Origin: Lepidodermella squamata
Lineage: Eukaryota; Gastrotricha
Direction of reading: 5' to 3'
Length of the DNA: 64,000 bases
Assembly (NCBI GenBank): GCA_047495785.1
Contig: JBLDXI010000014.1
Coordinates: forward strand, 652,653 to 716,652
The translations under genes and the position numbers were made by a program. Positions 23,046 through 32,117 of this stretch are shown here, one piece after another. The notes under the pieces are model-generated. The model searched no databases, had not been told where the DNA came from, and was given only the letters and a program-made list of their open reading frames with translations. Within the stretch, counting starts at the first letter, position 1; each line of letters opens with the position of its first letter.

Positions 23046-25738
23046 ATGGATAACTATAGTTTACAATACTCATTTATTCGAAGTAATCGCCTGATTCATT
23101 CTACAAAATTCAAAATGTTTTCTGTGGAGTACTTCATTCAGCCCGTAACATCCGACTTTGCCTCAACCTACATCAACAGATATGGCCAATCTTCTAGTTC
23201 GCTTGGGCCGATGATTCAATTGTCTGGTGGCGCTGATGAACCTCGACTGGATAATATTCGATCATTTGTGCAGAACGTACCAGCCGACCAGGTGGCTAAT
23301 ATTGATTTGGAGACCCGCTTCAATATTCTGGCCAACTTCCTGTTCGATATTGTTGTAAATATCCATCGTGATTTACCTGTGAATTCCTTCTGCCGGCTAA
23401 CACTGTACCACCCCGACTTGAAGATGCCTCTTAGCCTACCCTTCATGAAACGCGATCGGTTGCTGGAAATTTCAATTTTGATCAACTGAGAAAAATATTA
23501 CAGAGTAATGAAGAACTCTCATTTGCTGGTCGGTGGACAATTCGTCTCTGTGTCATTGATAACCCCAATGCAGATCTAGGTCAAATTGTTGGTGGTTCTC
23601 GGGCAGAGCGGGCTATAAACGAAACTTTGGACAAATTTTTTCTTCGCTCCAAATCGATCGTTAGAATCGGAGCGCGCAAGAATGAAACGAACAATCTTTG
23701 CATGGGCAGAGCTCTCATCACTGGAGTGGCTTTGGCTCACATGAAGGCGAATCCTACGGATCCATCTCTTCAAGCAACCTTCAAATCGATACGTAGTACG
23801 CGAACCAATCGTCAATTTCGCGAAGCCACGGCGCTATATCAGAAAGCGGGCTTACCTCTCAACCTTCCAGCCTACAATCTAGATGATCATTACTCAGCCC
23901 TGTGTTCGGCTATCGATCCTGAACATAATACTTACAGATTCGTAGTATACTCGTACGAATCACAGGATGTTATTAGGGAAATCCCAGAATTTGATCATCG
24001 CGTAAGCCTTGGGTTGCTTCCTGTTGTTCTACTGGTTTATCGCAACGACGTCTCTCAGCCCAACAGTCATCATTTTCATGTCATTGCGAATCTCAACTTT
24101 ATGAAGGCCACTCTTAGCAATGCACAACGAATATGCCCCACTTGCTTTCAGACGAAAACGAGTACGGCTGTGCACAGATGCAAGTTGGCATGCTCTTCCT
24201 GCCGTAATTTTTACATGAAAAACCTGAATTTCACTTCTTTTATCATTAATATTATTTTAGGTGTATCAGGGAGCATTTGCCGTGTGATTTCCAACACAGA
24301 CCAACAAAACTACACGCGGTGTCCGCAATGTCGTGCAGGTCTGATGTTTTTAACCTTTTCATTATTATTCAGCTCTTTTTATGTTTTTAGTTTTGTATAG
24401 CGAACGTTGTAAGCAAAACCACAAATGTGCTAAAAAGAATCCATGCTTTAAATGCGGGAGGAAATTTGTACATTTTCTCAAGCATGAGGCTATGTGTCCC
24501 GGGCGGCGCTGTCACATTTGTCAGGAGCCTTTGAAAGCCAGCGACGAAGAAAATGGCACACACTTCTGCTTCATGACTCCCTTGGTATACTCATTTTTTT
24601 CAGTCCAGCTTTTTTCAAAATACTGTGGTTGGTGTATTTTTAGCCCTTGAAACCGGCGAATAAACTGGAACGTTATCGTAACCTAGTTTTTTGGGACACT
24701 GAGACATTTTCGCCATCACTTGCTGATAACAACAATGAGTTCCAAGTATGCCTTATCGTTGCAAAGGTCGTATGCATACCTCACTGCATCGAAGCGAGGA
24801 TTCAGCGATGCCATTCTAGTTGTGGACTTCATATTTTTTATGGAAGTCGTCCTCTGGAGGATTTCGTAAACTGGGTGCTTCTACCTATGAATTACCAGTC
24901 GATTTATTTGGCTCACAACTCAGCCAATTTCGATTCCTTATTATTACTGAAAGAAATTCAAACACGATGTTCTAAAGTGAAGATTCTTCAAAGGCAGGGA
25001 TCTCTACTATGCATTGATTTCAAACAACAAAAAATCAGATTTTTGGATTCATATCTCTTTTTTCAATGCAGATTAAGGTAGGTTACCTAAGAAACACTAA
25101 GAAACTACATTGCTTACAGGTATTTGTTCAACAACAGGGATTTACCAGCAACAATGGGAATCCCAGACAAGAAAACCTTCTTTCCTTACGTCTTATGCAC
25201 TAAAGAAAAGTAAGTACATCATCAACTTCTTGAGCTATTGTGATTGAATTCGCTGTAATCCTTCGAGTTTCAATCTCGAATTCCCACAGCTGCCTAATAT
25301 GATCTACTATGAGCCTGACAAAATGTCTCCTTCTGAAAGAGCAGAATTTCTAACTTTCTACAACGAAAACAAACTGAAACGGTTCAGTGTTCGCCACACG
25401 TTACTGCAATACTGCATACAGGATTGTCTAGTTTTGGAAAAGGCGTCAATCAAATTTCGGGCGCTAATGCTGGAGTTGTGTTCTACTGATGCCTTTAAAG
25501 AATGCATCACACTAGCTTCTCTCACAAGCACATGCTTCCGCAAGCTGTTTCTTACGAAGGATACATTACCTGTCATCCCGACCGCTGGCTACTGTGGCAA
25601 GGATTCACACAGCAGGCTCTCGATAGCTTTTCTTCAATTTCTGATGGAGTCTGACCCTGAAACTTATGGTTCAATGAAACACGCTCAGAACTCACGTCAA
25701 GAAGTTCGAATATCTATACCTGGCCACCGTTATCCTTA
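23046..25738 (+). pseudogene. Maverick-type DNA polymerase B, left-arm copy, broken
   Basis: This is the same gene as the right-arm copy but with four T instead of five at 23476-23479, which shifts the frame and ends it at 23487-23489; the remaining exons are still present. Exons by comparison: 23046-24203, 24261-24338, 24391-24584, 24644-25077, 25120-25209 and 25268 to the arm end, with introns of 42-59 bp. The copy runs into the palindrome centre at 25738, before the polymerase palm domain. It cannot encode an active polymerase. Confidence 0.8.
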
Positions 25739-26213
25739 CAAATTTGAGCAATCTTTTCCAAATTTTGGTCGCCTGAAGTTGAGTGTGATTCGGCAATCAT
25801 AGCCATTAAACGAAAAGCTTCGACCCGCCCTAAAAAGTAGGCATGATGTTTTAATCCCGCGAAGATTAAATAGGGAAAACCTCCAGTTACCTCCAAAGAA
25901 AAACGAACGGCTCTCCATTACATTAGCTATTGTGAGATTATCATAAATCTCCTGTGCTCTCGGGTGTTGTTTGAAACTAGCTCTAATTTCATGCTCCCAA
26001 AAGCTTTGAAGAATGTAACCATTCGAGCGAAACAACTCTTCACGTTCCAAGGTTTGCTTGTAAACTACGCCGTTTGGTTGTCCAGATAGAAAATTTAGTT
26101 GTGAGGCCTCAAAGCATTGCAAGCAGCCATGGACAGCACAACCATGAACCTCGACAATCAGATCGGGTTCACTCGGAATTTTATCACGACGTGCAACAAA
26201 ACCGTCGACGCGA
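25739..26213. other. 475-bp asymmetric centre of the palindrome
   Basis: Read on the minus strand this is the continuation of the right-arm polymerase gene. It has no counterpart joined to the left arm. It contains the segment with HGCAVHGCLQCF and an intron (25830-25890). It is the unpaired loop expected if a strand folded back on itself during synthesis. Confidence 0.85.
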
Positions 26214-28907
26214 TAAGGATAACGGTGGCCAGGTATAGATATTCGAACTTCTTGACGTGAGTTCTGAGCGTGTTTCATTGAACCATAAGTTTCAGGGTCA
26301 GACTCCATCAGAAATTGAAGAAAAGCTATCGAGAGCCTGCTGTGTGAATCCTTGCCACAGTAGCCAGCGGTCGGGATGACAGGTAATGTATCCTTCGTAA
26401 GAAACAGCTTGCGGAAGCATGTGCTTGTGAGAGAAGCTAGTGTGATGCATTCTTTAAAGGCATCAGTAGAACACAACTCCAGCATTAGCGCCCGAAATTT
26501 GATTGACGCCTTTTCCAAAACTAGACAATCCTGTATGCAGTATTGCAGTAACGTGTGGCGAACACTGAACCGTTTCAGTTTGTTTTCGTTGTAGAAAGTT
26601 AGAAATTCTGCTCTTTCAGAAGGAGACATTTTGTCAGGCTCATAGTAGATCATATTAGGCAGCTGTGGGAATTCGAGATTGAAACTCGAAGGATTACAGC
26701 GAATTCAATCACAATAGCTCAAGAAGTTGATGATGTACTTACTTTTCTTTAGTGCATAAGACGTAAGGAAAGAAGGTTTTCTTGTCTGGGATTCCCATTG
26801 TTGCTGGTAAATCCCTGTTGTTGAACAAATACCTGTAAGCAATGTAGTTTCTTAGTGTTTCTTAGGTAACCTACCTTAATCTGCATTGAAAAAAGAGATA
26901 TGAATCCAAAAATCTGATTTTTTGTTGTTTGAAATCAATGCATAGTAGAGATCCCTGCCTTTGAAGAATCTTCACTTTAGAACATCGTGTTTGAATTTCT
27001 TTCAGTAATAATAAGGAATCGAAATTGGCTGAGTTGTGAGCCAAATAAATCGACTGGTAATTCATAGGTAGAAGCACCCAGTTTACGAAATCCTCCAGAG
27101 GACGACTTCCATAAAAAATATGAAGTCCACAACTAGAATGGCATCGCTGAATCCTCGCTTCGATGCAGTGAGGTATGCATACGACCTTTGCAACGATAAG
27201 GCATACTTGGAACTCATTGTTGTTATCAGCAAGTGATGGCGAAAATGTCTCAGTGTCCCAAAAAACTAGGTTACGATAACGTTCCAGTTTATTCGCCGGT
27301 TTCAAGGGCTAAAAATACACCAACCACAGTATTTTGAAAAAAGCTGGACTGAAAAAAATGAGTATACCAAGGGAGTCATGAAGCAGAAGTGTGTGCCATT
27401 TTCTTCGTCGCTGGCTTTCAAAGGCTCCTGACAAATGTGACAGCGCCGCCCGGGACACATAGCCTCATGCTTGAGAAAATGTACAAATTTCCTCCCGCAT
27501 TTAAAGCATGGATTCTTTTTAGCACATTTGTGGTTTTGCTTACAACGTTCGCTATACAAAACTAAAAACATAAAAAGAGCTGAATAATAATGAAAAGGTT
27601 AAAAACATCAGACCTGCACGACATTGCGGACACCGCGTGTAGTTTTGTTGGTCTGTGTTGGAAATCACACGGCAAATGCTCCCTGATACACCTAAAATAA
27701 TATTAATGATAAAAGAAGTGAAATTCAGGTTTTTCATGTAAAAATTACGGCAGGAAGAGCATGCCAACTTGCATCTGTGCACAGCCGTACTCGTTTTCGT
27801 CTGAAAGCAAGTGGGGCATATTCGTTGTGCATTGCTAAGAGTGGCCTTCATAAAGTTGAGATTCGCAATGACATGAAAATGATGACTGTTGGGCTGAGAG
27901 ACGTCGTTGCGATAAACCAGTAGAACAACAGGAAGCAACCCAAGGCTTACGCGATGATCAAATTCTGGGATTTCCCTAATAACATCCTGTGATTCGTACG
28001 AGTATACTACGAATCTGTAAGTATTATGTTCAGGATCGATAGCCGAACACAGGGCTGAGTAATGATCATCTAGATTGTAGGCTGGAAGGTTGAGAGGTAA
28101 GCCCGCTTTCTGATATAGCGCCGTGGCTTCGCGAAATTGACGATTGGTTCGCGTACTACGTATCGATTTGAAGGTTGCTTGAAGAGATGGATCCGTAGGA
28201 TTCGCCTTCATGTGAGCCAAAGCCACTCCAGTGATGAGAGCTCTGCCCATGCAAAGATTGTTCGTTTCATTCTTGCGCGCTCCGATTCTAACGATCGATT
28301 TGGAGCGAAGAAAAAATTTGTCCAAAGTTTCGTTTATAGCCCGCTCTGCCCGAGAACCACCAACAATTTGACCTAGATCTGCATTGGGGTTATCAATGAC
28401 ACAGAGACGAATTGTCCACCGACCAGCAAATGAGAGTTCTTCATTACTCTGTAATATTTTTCTCAGTTGATCAAAAATTGAAATTTCCAGCAACCGATCG
28501 CGTTTCATGAAGGGTAGGCTAAGAGGCATCTTCAAGTCGGGGTGGTACAGTGTTAGCCGGCAGAAGGAATTCACAGGTAAATCACGATGGATATTTACAA
28601 CAATATCGAACAGGAAGTTGGCCAGAATATTGAAGCGGGTCTCCAAATCAATATTAGCCACCTGGTCGGCTGGTACGTTCTGCACAAATGATCGAATATT
28701 ATCCAGTCGAGGTTCATCAGCGCCACCAGACAATTGAATCATCGGCCCAAGCGAACTAGAAGATTGGCCATATCTGTTGATGTAGGTTGAGGCAAAGTCG
28801 GATGTTACGGGCTGAATGAAGTACTCCACAGAAAACATTTTGAATTTTGTAGAATGAATCAGGCGATTACTTCGAATAAATGAGTATTGTAAACTATAGT
28901 TATCCAT
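25739..28907 (-). pseudogene. Maverick-type DNA polymerase B, right-arm copy, 3'-truncated
   Basis: Exons 27749-28907, 27614-27691, 27368-27561, 26875-27308, 26743-26832, 25891-26684 and 25739-25829 encode about 946 residues without a stop up to the fold-back point. Visible parts in order: a long N-terminal region; several CxxC pairs (residues about 360-460); exonuclease I motif FWDTET (Asp495, Glu497); exonuclease II LAHNSANFD (Asp574); exonuclease III YCIQDC; HGCAVHGCLQCF and ELFRSNGYILQSFWEHEI, typical of Maverick polymerases; then FFFGG|RVEAF. The palm motifs (SLYP and DTDS type) are missing because the gene ends at the palindrome centre. Introns are 42-61 bp like those of host genes, unexpected for a viral-type polymerase. 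The family replicates element DNA by protein priming; this copy cannot. Confidence 0.83.
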
Positions 28908-29024
28908 AACAATCTAAGATTAAAAATTTAAAATTGATCGAATTTGGGAAGAGGTAAAACTTTATTACAAGGATAGATTGAAATAAATATTCAGTAAGTC
29001 ATTTTAGTCAAGTTTTGTGTTAGC

Positions 29025-29546
29025 TTATTCATTGGCTGTTTCAATCATCGCTGCAACAGTTAACACCCCAGTTGCAAGGTCTTGAAACTGAGCTGCATCA
29101 AGAGAGACTCCTTGTCTTGAGGGTTGTTTATTTCCTAAAAAGTTAAATCATAAAAAGATTGCTATTACTGTAAATTTGAAGTAAATACCTTTAGCATCCA
29201 GATAAAACCTGCGTATATCTATAAGAATCGGTGAAAATGATGGCACAAAGACACAGACTTCAATTTTGCATTCATGCATCGAAAATTTAAAGCCTGTGTT
29301 GTGAGATAGCAGGGCAAGTTGAGCCTGAGCAACCCAAGCATCATTCGGCGGTCGAAAATAAGGAACGAACTGGCTAAGAAATTCGTCTTGTCTAAAGGCG
29401 AGTTTTTTAGGCTTATCGTTCTTATCTTTGCGATCAGTCATTATGTAGATGAGATTAGAATCCTGAGGATGCTGTTGAATGACCAAGTTACTAGACATGT
29501 GATGATTGACTGTCTGGTTAGCAGATTCTACTATCGCCTCAGCCAT
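29025..29546 (-). CDS. PC4/SUB1-like single-stranded-DNA-binding protein (right-arm copy, intact)
   Basis: Exons 29189-29546 and 29025-29134 join across a 54-bp intron (LDAKG|NKQPS) and give 155 residues. The C-terminal part, LIDIRRFYLD, a short turn, then QPSRQGVSLDAAQFQDL, matches the PC4/SUB1 domain pattern (LIDIREYW-D--G---P-RKGISL---QW-QL). PC4 is a transcription coactivator that also binds and melts DNA as a dimer. The N-terminal 100 residues have no recognised domain. In this element it may coat single-stranded DNA during replication or help late transcription; both are inference. The gene sits between the RING and polymerase genes, all on one strand. Confidence 0.72.
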
Positions 29547-29588
29547 GATTATTGAAAATTAAATCTAATGAAATAAGAATGTAAAACT

Positions 29589-29951
29589 TTAAGGGATGGG
29601 TTCTTTATATTGGCATAACTTTTCATGCCCAAAAATGAGGTCATAAGTTAGAGTAATGGGACAGCCTTTATCAGAATATTGGCATTTGTAAATCAAATTC
29701 GAGATAATGTTCGATAAAATTACAGGGGGTTTAACGAAATCTTTCCCTGTTAATGATTCGCGGCAAAGTGGACAGCAACATACTGTTCGAGCTGAATTTT
29801 GAAAAATAGCGAGAACACATTTAGTACAAAATAAATGGCCACAGGGGCGCGTTTGAATAGGATTAAGTAGGATAGATAAACAAATTGGACATTGCAAAGA
29901 TTCAGCGTCTAAAATCTGGCTGTTCGAGAGCACAAGTCTTGTTGGATCCAT
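29589..29951 (-). CDS. RING-finger protein with TRAF-like zinc finger, right-arm copy
   Basis: Mirror copy of 22004-22366 with an identical predicted protein: a C3HC4 RING (CPICL ... CGHLFC ... CPLC) followed by a TRAF-type zinc-finger-like Cys/His segment. A likely E3 ubiquitin ligase with an unknown target. Ten bases separate its start from the kinase stop. Confidence 0.8.
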   Translation of the reverse strand: MDPTRLVLSNSQILDAESLQCPICLSILLNPIQTRPCGHLFCTKCVLAIFQNSARTVCCCPLCRESLTGKDFVKPPVILSNIISNLIYKCQYSDKGCPITLTYDLIFGHEKLCQYKEPIP

Positions 29952-29961
29952 CAATGAGGAT

Positions 29962-30726
29962 TCAAGTCTGAGAGATTACAGGCGTGATAAGAGAGGCAAC
30001 ATACTGAGAAGCTTGCTTTAGAACCTCAGAGGCATTCAAATTATCAGTGTCGATAACAAGCACGGGACATGGTAGGGATTTGTTTGTAGTCTCAACAGTA
30101 CACATTTTTTCATGAAACTCATGTACGAGGCGTAAATAATCCAGTGATAATAGCATTTCAGAACCCCGAGCTCTAGCTACGGCTCTTTGACAAGCTATTT
30201 GGGGAGAGGAGCGCAAGTAAATAATAGCTTCAGTTTTTACAAAATTCGGCTCGAAATTATCATACAAATTCATGAGAGCGTGATATTCGATAGAATTTAT
30301 GCGCTTGGATGCATACGCACATGGGATAAAGACGTTTTTAGAACAGAAGGGCGTTCGATCATGCAGAACGATAGTATGCGCCCCGTAGATTTCAGGTTTG
30401 TGGTTAGGGGCTGAATAAAGGCCGCACATATCACTCGTGGCTACAATTTGAAAGTTGAACGCATTTTTCATCTGATAGTAATCTTTCAAAATGTTAGTTT
30501 TATCGTCATCAGTAAAGGACTCCCAACGATGAACAGGCTCGCAAATTGGCCACGCGGTATATCCCTGAAGTTTACGGTTGAGTGAAGGTAGATTAGTGAG
30601 ACCCTCGATTAAGGTTGATTTCCCGCTAAAACAAGAGACTTTAAATAGAATTCTATTCGGTGGAGTATATGAGACTTACGCCCCAATGTTGCCGACTATG
30701 CCGAAATGGTAGACTTTAGGATGCAT
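29962..30726 (-). CDS. Deoxynucleoside kinase, right-arm copy
   Basis: Exons 30680-30726 and 29962-30625, the mirror of 21229-21993, encode the same 236-residue protein with the intron inside the P-loop. The EPxxxW, DR and lid motifs are intact. The two intact copies could double gene dosage if expressed. Confidence 0.88.
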
Positions 30727-31160
30727 CCAGCTTGCTTCAAGAAATATGCTAAGTGTATTCTTGAAGCATCTCTCTTAAATAGTCTGAGTGATATTTCCAT
30801 AAAAGGAAAAAACAGGGAGATGTTTTGTTTGAATTGTTTAAGGTAATTACACCGTAAAGGGTAAAAAATCCTAATTGCTTTTTATTTTGATAAGTAAAAA
30901 ATCGCATTGTTTAATTAGGGAGGATGTATAAGATTTATTGACATGATGTTTTCTTATTGAATTACCGACAGCAATTAAGGAGGATGTATACAATACCAAG
31001 AATCTTTGATGAAAAGCATTAAAGCCAGCACTGAGGGGTCAACAGAGCTAAAGGCCCTAATGCATTTTTAAGGAAGATTGAATTACAAAAACAATATGCC
31101 TGAAAGGAGGTAGCCGCTCACATAAAAATCGAACCTCAGTAACAATATAAATTATAAAAT
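30727..31160. promoter_or_regulatory. Divergent intergenic region between kinase and dUTPase genes, right arm
   Basis: Mirror copy of 20795-21228, including the 18-bp repeats (here 30913-30930 and 30973-30990). Non-coding. Confidence 0.4.
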
Positions 31161-31664
31161 ATGAAGCTGAAGGTAGAGCTAACAAGTAACAAAGCTAAAG
31201 AACCGACAAAGCATACTAAAGGCTCTGTGGGTTGGGACATCTATTCAGCAGAAGAGACGACACTGCAACCTGGAACCAGGGGACTGATTCAAACTGATAT
31301 TAAAATCTGTTTACCACGAGGATATTATGGACAACTATTCAGTCGATCAGGAATGAGCATCAACCATGGAATCGATACGGTCGCTGGAGTAATAGGTAAG
31401 AAGCAAATAATAATGAAAATTACTAATGAATATCTGTATTTTTCATGAATTAAAGACGCCGACTACACCGGAAAAATCGTAGTCTGCCTTGCAAACAACA
31501 GCAAAACACCTTACAAGATTAAAATAGGCGACCGTATTACCCAGTTGGTGTGTTTAAAATATGGTCGCTTAGAATCTGCAGTAACGGTAACGGGGCCATT
31601 GAAAAACGCTCTAGCAGCAAATTCGACCCGTGGCGATAACGGATTCGGTTCATCTGGACGTTAA
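31161..31664 (+). CDS. dUTPase, right-arm copy
   Basis: Exons 31161-31395 and 31456-31664 with a 60-bp intron encode the same 147-residue trimeric-type dUTPase as the left arm, with all five motifs. If the intron were not spliced, translation would stop within it and lose motifs III-V, so activity depends on splicing in the host nucleus. Confidence 0.88.
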
Positions 31665-31919
31665 CCCCTCCAATCAAGCCGCTACAAATCTCTGAACAAA
31701 TGAATAGAAAAACTGATAAGACTTATCCCAGCTATAAATTCATTGCTTGAAACGTTAAGACTAATAAAAAGTGTTTGTGTGAATGAAAAAGGGCTCTATT
31801 GCAGCTGCACTAAAGAAGCAGTGTAAAAATGATTAGTTTAGCTCATAACAGGTGAAAAAACGAAGATTTGTTTATTTTAGTTAGGTGAAATCATAGCAGT
31901 GGGTTAAAACGAAGGTATA

Positions 31920-32095
31920 TTGACAAGAAGCGGCTATAGTACAAATCGCCGTACTGCTATTACTCATCCCCAAATTGCGTATATTTATACCAAACGGGTA
32001 TAGTAAAAATCGCCGTACTGCCATTACTGATCGCAAATTGCGTATATTTATACCAAACGGCTATAGTAAAAATCGCCGTACTGCTATTACTGATC
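31920..32095 (-). repeat. Terminal 63-bp tandem repeats, right end
   Basis: Reverse-complement copy of the repeats at 19860-20035, ending 22 bases before the junction with the exchanger gene. Confidence 0.85.
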
Positions 32096-32117
32096 CAAAG
32101 TTCCCATCCTTACTACT

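Larger units (their letters stand above)
19838..25738 (+). repeat. Left arm of the inverted repeat
   Basis: Each base x pairs with 51955-x on the other strand up to about 22630. After a 2-base length change the sum is 51953, and after a T-run difference at 23476-23479 it is 51952. Those are the only differences I noticed; open frames elsewhere in the arms translate identically. Outer end AGTAGTAAGGATGGG; inner end at ...TATCCTTA. Confidence 0.9.
19838..32117. mobile_element. Palindromic (fold-back) Maverick/Polinton-like element
   Basis: Bases 19838-25738 and 26214-32117 are nearly identical inverted copies around a 475-bp non-palindromic centre. Each arm reads from its outer end: 63-bp repeats, dUTPase, deoxynucleoside kinase, RING/TRAF zinc finger protein, PC4-like protein, DNA polymerase B. 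The polymerase belongs to the Maverick/Polinton/adintovirus kind: a Cys-rich N-terminal region, FWDTET exonuclease motif, YxxD-type exonuclease III motif (YCIQDC) and the HGCxxHGC segment seen in Maverick polymerases. Integrase, packaging ATPase, protease and capsid genes are absent. The same element end points outward on both sides, and no 5-6-bp target duplication is visible. Alternatives to one real insertion are a fold-back rearrangement or an assembly join of two insertions. Confidence 0.85.
26214..32117 (-). repeat. Right arm of the inverted repeat
   Basis: Reverse-complement copy of 19838-25738. Where the arms differ this one keeps open frames, so it is nearer the functional form. The outer end abuts the exchanger gene at 32118. 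Confidence 0.9.

Noticed and set aside
23216-28737. Antisense open frames in both arms of the palindrome
   Set aside because: They lie opposite polymerase exons and occur twice only because the arms are inverted copies.
19838-32117. A complete, autonomous Maverick with two terminal inverted repeats
   Set aside because: The inverted symmetry extends through the genes themselves; integrase, ATPase, capsid and the polymerase palm are missing and no target duplication is visible.
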